The position numbers were made by a program, and so were the translations under genes. This document shows, piece by piece, positions 47,184 to 59,620 of a DNA stretch of 64,000 nt. This DNA is from Orthonyx spaldingii (lineage: Eukaryota; Chordata; Aves; Passeriformes; Orthonychidae): positions 1 through 64,000 of the forward strand of contig VZTJ01004401.1 in NCBI GenBank assembly GCA_013397795.1, written 5' to 3'. Below the pieces are notes generated by a model. It worked only from the letters and a program-made list of their open reading frames with translations, was not told the origin of the DNA and did no database searches. Numbering within the stretch: the first letter of the stretch is position 1; every line of letters begins with the position of its first letter.

Positions 47184-48429
47184 TCCTTCTGTCATTTACC
47201 TAAAATTCTCTCATTGAAATGTCATTTGAGTTGTAAAGGTCCTAGCTGCTATTTCTATACCGAGTTTCAAGTCAGCAAGACAGTTTGTTTTCTGGATTAA
47301 GTAAGCTTTGAATTTAATCTGTCTTCTATGATCTTTGCTTGGGCTACAGGTCAGCTGCTAAAATACTGTGTAAATTTTTTTAAATCAAAAAATACTGGAG
47401 CATATTATCTCTTTTCTTGCTAGACCTTGTTTTAAACAGTCAGTTTAGGAACTCCAGTTTTATAACTTTAAGTCTTCTTCAATTAACTGAGATACTAAAA
47501 GCATTATAAATAAATAATTGCATTTGAATGAATAGTTCTATTTTCTGAAGGATTTTGCTAGTAGCAAAATAAATGGGAAATAGTTACCTGAAAGTGTCAC
47601 ACATGCATCAAATGTACGTGATCCCTTCCAGCACACATACTCATAGTAAGTTAAGATTTTAGTCATTCACCTACAACAAATCAAACAGGCTGGATTTTGA
47701 CTACCACCTAATTAAGTTATATTATTTTTCTGTTAAAATAAAGGTAATCTTGACAACTGTTGATTTTTATTCCACAAGAGTTTATTATGTCATTGTTTCC
47801 CATGTAACTTACATAATTCAGTGTACAGATAGCTAATTTGCTTTAAAGGCAGAACAAAATGCTCCGTGTTCCAGGAAGTAGTACACTGATTTAATTACAG
47901 TTGAAGAGTATAAGAAATTCCTTTCTGACATACGGTTTCAGCTTGCATATCAGTGTATCTTTTGCCCTCTCTACACACCCACATATGAATATATGCATGC
48001 ATACATCCACACAAACTTTAATGGAATATATTCCATGGCAGAATTCTCACAAAATAGTGGTCTGGACATTATTTTATAATCTTTATTATTTGAGAATTTA
48101 TGGAATAGTTTTAACAAGGAATGTGTGAGACCTAATATTATACAAGCAATCCCAGTGTGCCATGACCTAGTATAAGAAAAGGGAAGTGCTCAGAAATGTA
48201 CTTCTGCAGAAACTGTTGTACAAGCATGGTATTCTTTGTTACTCAATTTGTTTACTCAAACTGCCTATAAATCAAAATCATAAATCAGGCAGCAGTATTG
48301 GCTACACAAATTCTTTTTCTTTCTTGCTTTAAAGAAGGAAGAATGTCTTATCTTAGGATCCCTTTTTTTGCTGTCAGTACGTCCTTTTTTCCAGAAATAT
48401 TCATGGCCACTTGCCCAATTCTGAGGGGG

Positions 48430-48445
48430 AAAAAAAAAAAAAAAA
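48430..48445. repeat. Poly(A) tract
   Basis: An uninterrupted A run followed by GAAAA units. On the minus strand it forms a long pyrimidine tract ending in an AG. Confidence 0.9.
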
Positions 48446-51400
48446 GAAAAAAGAAAATGTAAGATTCAGTTTGTATTTGGTGACAATTAGATCACTGAAC
48501 AACATCCTCATAAGAATGAGCTGTTATTTACAAACCAAGAAAACTTCTCATTGACCATAACATTAAATAAAATCCACAATCTTTTTTATTATTGTGTTCT
48601 GGAAAAAATTAAATTTTTTTTCCTACATGAGAAAAATGTAATCTTCAGAAAGAGAAACAGTTTTAAGTGCCCTGATTCCTTTACTGCCTGTAATATTACT
48701 TACTTTGACATACATTGATCACAAGCAAAAAGATTTGCATAAATCCATCATTTTCCATAGGAATGGACACAAAACACTGAAGTATATCTATAGATTGGGA
48801 AGACAGGGTTCAGTTAGATTATTCAAGATGGCAAAAAACATCTACCTGATTTTTTCTAAACATGATTTAGGCTCTTAAAATTATTTATTTATTAATTTAT
48901 TGAGGAGAAAACTAGGTAAATAATTTAAAGAATCTTTTGGCAGTTTTATTGGTATCTCTCTCATCATGAAGGCAACTGAAACTCCTAACAAAATAAAATT
49001 TCATTTGTATGTCATCTGGAAAGAGCTTGAAAACTTAGCTTAACTAGACTTTTGCTGAGAACCTAGTGACAGATGGCTATTAGTGTTTTACATGTTCATT
49101 GTAAATTCAAGATAGTTTACTCCAGTGGCCTGTAGTATGAAATATGAAAAAGAATTGGATTATTCATTTTGTCATTTTGATTTTCCTGCATATGGTGACT
49201 TTGAGGCATGGACAGCTTGGAACAAACCTGGTTTTTCCTGACTGACTTCTGCCACGTGTCAAGTCTGATCAAGCAACAAACAAGTGAAGCACACTTATTA
49301 ACCACTAAACAGTTTGTTTACTAAAAGTATACAACAAGTGATAGAACTATGAGGGTCATATTTCTTTGTATATCCCTGTTTTTAAAATCAATAATTTTTT
49401 TTTTTAAGATTATTCCTTTGAATATCCTAGAGAATTCTTGGAACCTGAGTATAAGCCACACATGTTTCTCTGGAAATCAGTGAAGAACATAGATGGTAGG
49501 GAAGTGTGGATAAGTCTATGAAATCTGTACAACATAATCAAAAATAACTTCTTCTGAAGGAAATCTCAAATAAAAAGAAACTTAGCCGCAATTTTATATT
49601 TTTTCTAACATCTGCTTTAAACCGTTTTTGTCCTGTATTTAATCGAAAACAAATAGCAGAACTATCTCACTTTAAACAAATGAAGAAAATTTGTTCTGGC
49701 CTGATTTTCAGTTTGCAGTCAGTTTTTAGGTTTAGGAGAAGTTACCATGATCTTAAGTTCCATTCTAAGGCAATAAAAGCCTAGCAAAATTGGATAAAAA
49801 CCTGAATATTAAAATAAGGTGAAGTTTTGACTAAAGAGGGATTGTAACTGAATTCTTGATTATTTTTTCATTTGCAAGTTTCTGCTCATAACAAGGTCAA
49901 GGTTTCATTCCACAGATTTTTTTTTTTTTAATATTTTGTTGATATTATGAGTAAAGCTACATTGATCTTTGACCCCACACTTTTGCTTAAGCTGGGTCAT
50001 TCTACCTAAAGTGAACACATGTGTTAATATTCAGTGGGGGGTATTCTTGTGACACCAAAGAAACCTGCATGACACTCATCCAACTACAGACTTTACTTTT
50101 TTTTTTTCTCTAGGCTTTTTTCTCTTTCTTTTTTTGTTACATTTATTCACAGTTGACCCAGTATTTTTGATGCTGTAGGTGAGTTGGTACCCTAGACATC
50201 CCAGGGATTTGAATGACTAGTATAATGCCTGCATGAGAGATGAGAAGCAGAAGTATATTGTTGAACCTTTAAAGAAAGGTCAACGTTTTCCTGGCCTTGA
50301 GCAGCTCTCTTCGGTATTGAAGCTTTTGCAGCTTTCAACCCTTTGATTTATGAGCAAAAGTGTAACACATCTTGGCCATTATGGAATCATAAAAGTCCTT
50401 TATATCTTCCCATTCCATTTTTACTTAAAGAAAAAGAAAAAAAAAGTTAACTCCTTTCCTGTTCTATCTCTTTCCATTTTTTAGATCTTCTTCTATTTTC
50501 GGAATAGAAGATTATTTATGAAATATTTTATTTTTGTTAAAATGATATGAATACTTTTAGATGTTAATGCTCATTTCAAAAAGTCCTATAAGGATTCTTG
50601 TACAAGGTTTCAAATTCTGAAATCAGAAATTAAAGCACAAATTTCAGTGTTGAAGTAGCTAGAACCATAGCAATTTTGATGAGAAGAAAGGGCAACAAAG
50701 AAAAACTTCGAAAATAGCAAAACATTGTTTTGTGGAATTCACATCTCGTGGAGTTTTTAAACCACCTAAGAACAAAAAATCATAATTAGAATTAAGTTTA
50801 CTTAAATGTATTGGCTTAGTGTAGCTGTTTCTGCTTCATGTAGTCTACAGGACTCCTTTTAATGTAATCATCCACTCTCAGTAATGGTTATAACAATTTT
50901 GCTGTGCTGCAGCGCTAATAAAATGTTTTCTGATTTTTAAAAGAATAATGACAACGTAGTTGTTACTGCTTGTAGTTTATTTCTACAGCCTCATGCAGTT
51001 TATCCCAGTTGTAATCTCCCTGCAATCCACAAAAAAATTTCTATCAGCTACACAGAAGGCAAAATGAGACTACTTCTAGCCATGCATCCCTGTGGGTAGT
51101 GTGGGCACTTTACAACAATTTCATAATTATATTAATTACATTACCTACATCCATGTCTCTGTTCGCAGTGAAAAACAAGCTGGTCTTGTCCTAGAAATTT
51201 AGTTCAGAATTGAGCTTATGTTGATACTGACCTTCAGTGGGATTTACTGATTTTGGTTCAGCCTCACACTAACACTGAAAATATGCTCACCACTAGCCAA
51301 CTTCTACAGGTCAATGCAAGCCTTGACTAGAAATAAGTTTCATTCTTTTATTATTATTATTTTATTTTGTGAATAGAAATTGGCAAAACAACCCATCTAG

Positions 51401-52123
51401 CTGAAGCTCACCTTGCCTACCTTTGTTGGTTTAACAGATGCTCCTTTCAAATCACTTCTTCCTTTAGTCTTGCAAAGTTTTGCAAGACAAAAACATTTGA
51501 AAAACAATTTCCCATCATACCATGTCACTTCTAATAGTCTAGTAAATATTTTAGCTAGACAGTGAAAATTCAGATGAAGGCCAATAAGGGCAAGTGAACT
51601 GAGACATATGTATCAGAACTACATTATTGATTTTTCAAAGACTCAAGAAGAGACTTCTGACTCAACAGTGCACCACTAAACAACAAGAAAAATGTATATA
51701 TTCAGAATCTCCTCTCTTGACACAGAAAGAATAAAATTTTAAAAGCTAGAAGAATAATGAATTCATTAAAAAGTGATATGAGTCATAGGCTCAGTTTTTA
51801 GGCACTGTCCTGGGTCATAAGTTTTAATACTTCACAGACACACTTGGAAACTCTGGAAGGAATTCAGTTGCACATGTGTAAACATCTAGTGCCGTTTGAG
51901 GTATCTTATGGAAATCAATTTTTTTTTCAACTGTTGCTCTGAAAGGATGTGGAATGCTCAGATTTCACAGAGAATACACAAATGTAAAATATTCATCTAA
52001 GTATTTTAAATTACACTTCTATTTATGAAAATAAAAGTCCTACATGGGGTTTAGATGCATTATACCAAATGAGAAATCCAAAGAGGAAACAATTACTCAA
52101 ATTTAGTTGCCTTAAATTCAATT

Positions 52124-52143
52124 TTTGTTTGTTTGTTTGTTTC
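52124..52143. repeat. (TTTG)n microsatellite
   Basis: Four or five consecutive TTTG units. Confidence 0.85.
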
Positions 52144-53977
52144 TTTACAGGTTTTTAGTAGGTTAAAAAAAATCCAAAAACAAAACAACACCACACCATG
52201 CCTATGGGTCAGCACTTAGAAATTTGTTAGAATAACTTGCAATATTAATTAGCTGGTGAATAAAATCTAAGGTACATGACAGACAACATGATAGTTGTTT
52301 TCTTATTTCCTTCAATAGTCTGACTTTTCATACCAACAAACCATCCACACTACAAGGTAAACTCTTTCAGGAAATCCACCAAGGCAATTAATGAGTTTGA
52401 GTAGTTTGGGAGTTAAGCAAAGTTCACAGAAGTCAAATGAAAGACTTTAGTGAGAACTGTTTATTTGTACCATATAAGACAAGTATATACTGCTTTATTT
52501 CTCCTAGTCTACAGAGTCTCTTAATACCATAAGGGTGACCCTGGTACAAAAAAGATGGCAATCAGAATCATGTAAAAATTAAAAATGAAGGTTATGACAA
52601 GAAATAATAGTGTACAACTCATTGTATTACAATTGAAATTATGAAAGAAAATTCTTAAAACCCTACCCAAACCCAGAAATCTTCAATTGTATTTAATATT
52701 ATACAGATGAATTTCCCATAGGCAACATAAATTTCTTTGAATATAATATTTGAATTTTCCCATTTTCTTTTCCTTCCAATTCTCCATTCCATCTTATTTT
52801 TAAGCTCTTTTTCAGACAGATTTACTACCTTGTATTGACAGACTGAACTTTTTGTTGTTCCCAAATGAGTTAACATGCGCTTTCTCTTTCATTTTGCTTC
52901 TGACTCCATTGGGCAAAAACAGTGCCTCTCTACCACACTAGAATGTCAAGAGGTTTTATTAATACATTAAATAATTTGGATTGGGATTTCTAGATATAAA
53001 ATGTTGTAATCATAACAGTTTATTTCATACACTACTATAACAAAATGAGAGTTCGTAGAAAAACAAAACCATGATAGGCTATCTTTAGGGGGAAGAGAAT
53101 GGCAGTTTTATTCAAAAGTTTGTTATCCTTACTACTAAGATGAAAGAAAGTGAGGAAGTGTGTTTACAGAGCTATATAACATTAAATAAACATCAAAAAA
53201 AATAGTACCTGATTCAAAGTCTCAGGAAAAAGAGGAACGAGTGTCCATATGACCACTGATTACAAAATGATGCAGGTATTTTATGAGATTAATGAATTAA
53301 TTTTCAAGTTCTGATTATGAGGGGGTTAATTATTGCCTCAGATATGCAATATGTAAATAAGGTTATGAGCCAAAGGCTTGCTGACTGAATAGGAGTTACT
53401 GTGAAAGGTGAATCATGGGGTTTATATTTTTGGCCCTTATTTGGATGCTGTGACTTCTACTTTAGGTAAGATACTTGTATTTAAGGAAGTAGATCATGAA
53501 TACAGAAAGAGGGGTCACAACATCAACCATAAGATCTTTCTAGCCTGTTATCTTCTCTAATTATGACATGTTGGAAAAAACATCATAAAAGCACAAAACT
53601 ATAGTATAATTTCTCTAGAATCTTGCCCCTGAAGTTCCAGATACATCTTCTTATTTTGTATAACAGCCTTGGAATTTTTTCAGCATGAATTTTTCTCATT
53701 GAACTTTCTGTAACCATATTAATTTTTAGCATCTGAACTGTCAATTGGCAAGGAAATACACCTTTTCAAAATAATACCAGTGTAAAGAAACATGTCCTCC
53801 TGTTCACTCCGAACCTGCTATTGTCTAATTATAGCTGATGTCCATGCTTTTTCATATTTGAACAAAATATGAACGTTCTTCATTTCCTATGCTATACACA
53901 ACTTTGCCGTACCCCTACTTCTCACTTTCTATTATTTTTAGTATGAAAAATACTAATCTCATCACTAGCTTCTTTAA

Positions 53978-54345
53978 TCAGAGAAGGCTCCAAGGAGACC
54001 TTATTGTGGCCTTTCAACTACCTAAAGGGGACTACAAGAGACTTGGAGTGTAACTTTCTACAAAGGCAGGTAGTGATAGGACAACAGACAATGACATCAG
54101 TTAGAAAGAGTAGGTTTAGATTAGATGTTTGGAAGAAATTCTTTCATGTAGGGGTGGTGAGGCACTGGCACAGGTTGCCCAGAAAAGCTGTAGATGCCCC
54201 ATCCCTGGAAGTGTTCAAGGCCACATTAGATGGGGCTTTGAGCAACTTGGTGTAGCAGAAGGTGTCCCTGCTTGTGGCAGGGGAGCAGGAACTAGGTGGT
54301 CTTTAAAGTCCCTTCCAACACAAACTATTCCATGATTGTATGATA
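53978..54345 (+). mobile_element. CR1 3' end with C-terminal ORF2 codons, plus strand
   Basis: Starts near GAGAAGGCTCCAAGGAGACC. The reading frame at 54004-54255 gives FNYLKGTTRD, SRFRLDVWKKFF and VVRHWHRLPRKAVDAPSLEV, the conserved C-terminus of CR1 ORF2. It is followed by the 3' UTR, ending at CCATGATTGTATGAT. It is 5'-truncated at about 368 bp. The frame is largely intact over its last 80 codons, suggesting a moderately young insertion. Confidence 0.92.
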
Positions 54346-55302
54346 ATAAGATTATTGAATCAGATCTGTTCTGCATAAAGCAGTGTTGGCTGGTGCCAAG
54401 TTCCTCTGTATAGAAATTCATGCAGAAAGAAAGATGGAGGGGCAAAAAGAGGCTGCAGGGTAAAGGGATAACAGAGATTCTATAGATCTCTTAGATCTTC
54501 AGGTGAATGCATAGCGTGCATTTAAACTAGAGAAAATTGTGTTTGAACAATTCACCTGTACCTTGCATATTTAAGCCTAACTACATTAATTTCGTCTTTC
54601 ACTATTTTGCCTTGATAATTTTAACAGACTTTGGTCTTGCTCTTGTGGGATCAGTTTCAGTTGTATTAAGTTGTCTTTGTGTAAACTGTCTTTGGCTGAA
54701 AATGTCAACCAGAAAATAACAAATGGAGTTAGGCAGAAAGTACAATCTGAGAATTTGGAAAACCCCACAAAATTACTGAAGTTTCATGGAACTTTCCTAA
54801 TTAAAAGCGTGTTAAGTATGAACATGTACATGATTTACAATTTTTAGTAAAATATTAGCATTTTCATGGTATAAAGTAACAATGTTGAGAAATGAAAAAT
54901 AGTCCAAAGATTTGGGTAATAAAATTATTTCACTAGAGCAATAGTTTTACACCTAAATTGTAATTTCCTTCATATATATGCAGCAATGAGACGGAAAACA
55001 GAGACAACAGAAACACCTAAGTTTGAAGAAAATAATCCTTAAGCTAATTTACCATAAAATGATTAACATCTTAACCAGGATTCAGCGGTTTCACAATTAA
55101 TCACTTCATCACCAGATTATAGAATACTTAATGGGAAAAGAAATTGTAAAGAATAAAAATTACTAAAATAAAAATGTTTGAGTGAATGTAATCTACATCT
55201 GAAATAATAGTCTGTAAAAGCAAATCCAGTCATTTAGGTGATTCTGATATGCAATTCTTCAAACCCTGTGTTTGATCAAGGTAATACATTTTTTACTGAT
55301 TA

Positions 55303-55354
<52 letters not shown>

Positions 55355-56504
55355 TACTACATACAATATTCTTGGATTGAAGATTGGTTTTGTAGATAAG
55401 CATACACAAAGTCTCTTGTACCAAACAGATAATCATAAAGATGGGGCTGAGCTTGAACGTGTTATTCTTTCAGACACTAGAGTTAGTATCACAATGTTCA
55501 TAGTCTGTTTCTGCAGCAACACTTCTTAGGCCACTCCCACTGCTGTACTTACTTGCTTACTCTTCCGAATAAAGAAAGTACACCTCTCCTTTAGTCTTCC
55601 TCTTATCTGCTTCTAATGCTTTTTAAAAAGATATTTGATATCATTGTTTTAAGGTATTCTAACCACCATCTCCTTCACATGGCTTTTTTGAGCTATATTT
55701 GTCTTACTGTGGCAGAACTGATAAAGAATTCCTATTATTCATTTGAAATGTTGTCTTAAAAATGTTCATAGTGTGAGATCATGTCCCTCAAGTTTTTTTT
55801 TCTTGTTGGTCATATGCAACTCTCTTCATATCCATTGATATTTCATATCTCCAGAAATTATTTCCTTCTAATTTTTTCTCTTTAAGTTAAAGAAACAAAC
55901 AAAACGAACATCTGTTTGCAATCTCAATGCTCCCTCTCCACGCAGCAAAGTATATTAACATGATTCCTCCTTAGGTAATAATCCTAATTAAATGTTTATG
56001 AACATTAACTTGTTTAACTAGTATACGAAACAGTTTCTGTGTTAAACTGCATTTTATCCTACTTGTGTGAATTTATTCCCCCACCAAGGCAGACACATTA
56101 GACATCAGCTCCTGAAAGACTATTGGGTTTTGGTCAATGTAAAAGGGGCTTCATGCATTTTATATTTTGAAGGACCTACATATATTCTTAAAAAAAATAT
56201 ATAAATACACTTTTATCTATAACAAGAGAACAAATGTCTTTGGACACATATACAACTAAATTAGACTAGCTCTCAATGCTTGAACCTCATAAATTAAGAG
56301 GCTGTTTGATTTTTCTTCTTTTGGCAAGGCTAAGAAATGACAGGCTTATGTGATTTGGAGGGACGTTTGTGGTTTTTTGCCTTTCACACTGAAAAGACCC
56401 AAACAAACAGAGAAAAAAACAACAAAAACAAAAACAAAAACCCTGATTTATTTTCTCCAAACAAAATGAGCTAGTATGTAGGCAAATCCATTATTTGAAC
56501 AAAC
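54346..56504. other. No recognisable gene
   Basis: AT-rich sequence with an ATT microsatellite at 55303-55353. Confidence 0.5.
55303..55353. repeat. (ATT)n trinucleotide microsatellite, about 16 units
   Basis: Near-pure ATT repeat with variant units at both ends. It encodes a poly-isoleucine frame that is not a gene. Confidence 0.97.
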
Positions 56505-56577
56505 CTGCATGCAAGAGTTCTTTATGGTTCACAAAGACATGCCTATGGAGTTGTGCAAATAAGTTGTGTGGTTTTTT
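56505..56577 (-). CDS. Candidate internal exon (weak), unidentified minus-strand gene
   Basis: On the minus strand, a T-rich tract ending TATTTTTGAG precedes 73 bases reading KKPHNLFAQLHRHVFVNHKE then LLHA and one extra G, followed by GTTTGT (donor, CATGCAG|GTTTGT). The single G left over plus the AC of 37203-37202 would make an aspartate codon, so the two candidate exons are phase-compatible. The composition is protein-like, but the acceptor is mediocre, and the intron would be over 19 kb and could hide further exons. Confidence 0.22.
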
Positions 56578-58996
56578 CTCAAAAATACCAATTTTAAAGT
56601 AACAACAAAAACTTTTAATAGTACAGATAACAATACCATCAGCTCCTACAGGAGAATAAATGCCTGTGTGGTATATTTTTACCTTCGGCGTCAAGCAGTG
56701 AGAATGGAATGATATGAGAAGAAAGTTATGACAGAAGCTTTCTGTATAGTGTTCTCTTTCCCACTGGCATACAACTTTTGCCTGCTCACAAAACTTTAAA
56801 GACTACATACTTGCTGTCTAACCCACAATATTTTTATGATCAGTTCCACAGGAAAGAGTGAGATTTTCAACAGGAAGTCAAAACATATTTTAAAATTCAT
56901 CCAGCATGAAAAGATATTAAAGTTTGGGTGGTTTTTTTTCCAAAGGGAATTAATAAAGTTTATTTCTCTTTTCTCTCTTTAAGAGTCAAAATTGCTTCTT
57001 GAAGCTTAAAACCACCTAACAGTAAAGATCCAGATTCCAGAAAGAACCAGAGGTAGTGAGACAGACTTCTTAAAATCTGTGTTTGAGATACTATTGCCAT
57101 TAAGTTGGCAGAAACATCTTTGATTGTCAGAAAAAACATTTTTTTGACAGCAGAGGGTAGCCACGGTGAGTGTCATGCAGAAAAATCAGAGTTAATGGTC
57201 CACTATGAAAATTTTGTTTCAAAGTAGAATTAATATTGGCAGCTCAAGTGTGGGCAGGGACTTGTATGCAAGATATCTTAAAAAAAAAACCAAAATCAAA
57301 CCAAAACTGGCCTTTCAGTTGTATATAAGAAATACAAATTACCAGAATTCACACATTTTCTTGCACAAATGGCCAAGTGGGTGAAATCCAAACAAATTGG
57401 ATAAAATTTGCAAATGTTGAGGATGTAAACAGATAACAGAAAAGATTTGAACCTGCATTCACTCAAGAGACAAGTACAGACATAGCCACTTTTGCATTCA
57501 GAAGGCTTAATTCAAGGCCAAATTCTAACATAAAATACAATTATCAAGTTTCCTTAGCAGCTACAGGTTCACTGTCTTGAGTGTGACATGTCCCTATCAT
57601 TGCTAAATCAGCAAAAGCATGATGCATAGACATAAAGACTAAAAGCAGCCCTGAATAAGGATTAACCAGAAATTTAATGGGGCTTAGGTAGATTTCTTTT
57701 GCTAAAGGAAGGTGATATGTACTGTCCACTACCTACCATCAAAAATCTGCCTAAATATCCAAAAGTCCTTCCCAGTAGCATTTTTAAAAGGAAAAACTTC
57801 TCTCTGGTTGGGATTTGGACTGAACACACATACAGTTTCACTTAAATTTTATTCCTGAATAGAAAACAAGATTCCAGTCTTCAAATACTAGCTGATGTAA
57901 AAGTCCTGCTGGTCTTTCTAGTGGAAAAGGTCTAAAAGAGTTAAAGAACATAAGTTAATCAGGTTAGATTGAAGGCAAGGAGAGCAATTAGAAACCTAGC
58001 TTCATGGAAGGTAAATTTTGCTCTTAGTCTTTCTGTGCCACTAAATCCAAAACCAAGCTTTGTGTTGGCACTTTATACTAAGCTGATTTTCATCTAAATA
58101 AGCATGTGCAGAGAAGCAGAATAAAGGCAGTAAATAACTGCATAGTGGCATGAACATCTTTCCTAGCAAGTTCAGGCTCCTGCAACCTTACCGGTCCTCA
58201 AAACCCTTTTTTTTTTTTTTTTTAACAAAAGAATCTCAAGTGAATCTAAAGTGATGAATTTGTTAAGAGCTATGAATTTATTTAAATTGTGGTAAGCATT
58301 TTAAAAGCTATGAATTCATTTAAATTTTATGTGCATCTTTTATCTGGGCCAGCATCTTTCATTTGCAGCTTTCACTGTGGCTTATATTTCCTGTACTTAA
58401 AAATGAGCTCTGTTCTGAAGTTTGCATAGTACATTATGTACTTGATGGATCAAGTTCACACTGAAGGCAATGAGTTTGACTCAAGGGAAAGTGCTAAGCA
58501 TATTTCCAGCAGGAACTATGATGAAGATTGTTATGATGACATAGGTCCAATTCTCTGAGAGGTATTATAAAGATAACCTATATTTCTGACAACTTGAACT
58601 TTGAAAATAACAATTCTTAAAAAATAAGTCCTCAGTAAATCAGTATCAAAAGTGATCAACACAAAAGCAGAAACCTACAGAGGTTTCAGTAGAAAACTGG
58701 AGCAGAAAAAGCAAGCTTGAAGCAGAGAGCAAGAAGCAAAACTACTGAAGAAGACAAAGAAAGCTCTGTCCAACCACATAGGGGAGAATGTGAGCTTCTG
58801 TTTGAACGTCTGCACTGATTACCTTGTACTTATTTAATCTTCACAGGTTCTGAATGACAAATGACTTCTTACCCATAAGTACAAGTTATAAACGCAAAAT
58901 TGAAACCCATGAATGGAGACTGTTTTGTGGGTTTTTTTCATTACAGAAGAAAAATTAGTTACAAAACTAGGTATTTGCGTAATTGAATTCACAAAG
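56578..58996. other. No recognisable gene
   Basis: AT-rich. A 21-bp imperfect tandem pair (AGCTATGAATTTATTTAAATT at 58268, again at 58306 with one mismatch) and a T17 run at 58207-58223 are the only structures seen. Confidence 0.5.
58207..58223. repeat. Poly(T) tract
   Basis: Seventeen consecutive T residues. Confidence 0.9.
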
Positions 58997-59620
58997 TGTC
59001 ACAGGCAGAATGGGACCTTCAGGCAAAATTTATTAGAGAAGTGCTCCCATTGAGCCACAAGGGGCAGAAAGTATCCCCTTGCTTTCTAAACCCCTTTTCA
59101 GAGAAGAGTCTGCGTGCATCTGGATGCAATCTTAGCCCCAGACTTCATCACCAGTGTATGGGTAAAGGATTATATAGGTGTAATTGAATAAGTTGTATAG
59201 GTTTGTCTGCAGGATTAAAGATGGAAAAGCCAGACAGACATAGATATAGATATGATTTATTATGATAATGCTTAGACAAAAAATATCTTAGTCAGAATTA
59301 TTTACTACACAGTATAGGAACTATAACACCTATTACACTATAGTGCACTATAAAGCAAAATGGAACCAATTCTATTAAATCAATTGTATTAAAACTAGCA
59401 AAAGTAATTAATAAGTAGAGATTGATGTTATTCACCCATACCAACATTCATGGGCAAATGTCTTCCTCTCTGCCTCAAGGAGTAACCTTAAGGGGCATCC
59501 CCACTCAAGGAGGGACACTCCACACATACACTCCAAGAAGGGGTATGTTATAAGACCTTGGTTTTCAAATTTGGGACTGGGTTTTATAAAGTGATTAACT
59601 GTCAGTCATAAGTCTCCTGG
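58997..59620 (-). mobile_element. Probable old LTR, minus strand
   Basis: The plus strand begins TGTCACAGGCAGAATGGG. On the minus strand this gives a terminus ...GCCTGTGACA preceded by TCTAATAAATTTTGCCTG (a poly(A) signal near 59030) and, far upstream, a CTTTATAAAACCC TATA-like box near 59590. That is the order of an LTR transcribed on the minus strand. The AT-rich middle (about 59220-59440) makes the promoter-to-poly(A) distance unusually long and may be a later insertion. The far boundary is not defined, and no duplication matching ACAAAG (58991-58996) was found. Confidence 0.45.
59339..59352. repeat. 14-bp perfect palindrome
   Basis: TATAGTGCACTATA equals its own reverse complement. Confidence 0.95.

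Larger units (their letters stand above)
47184..53977. other. No recognisable gene; simple repeats only
   Basis: Nearly 7 kb of AT-rich DNA with an A tract at 48430-48445 and a (TTTG)n tract at about 52124-52143. No domains in any open frame. Confidence 0.5.

Noticed and set aside
48270..48421. Minus-strand segment beginning NWASGHEYFWKKGRTDSKKR after a long pyrimidine tract
   Set aside because: The pyrimidine tract is just the poly(A) run at 48430 read backwards. There is no donor before the stop, and it does not fit the phases of the exon series.
55272..55529. 85-codon frame with a poly-isoleucine run
   Set aside because: It arises from the ATT microsatellite.
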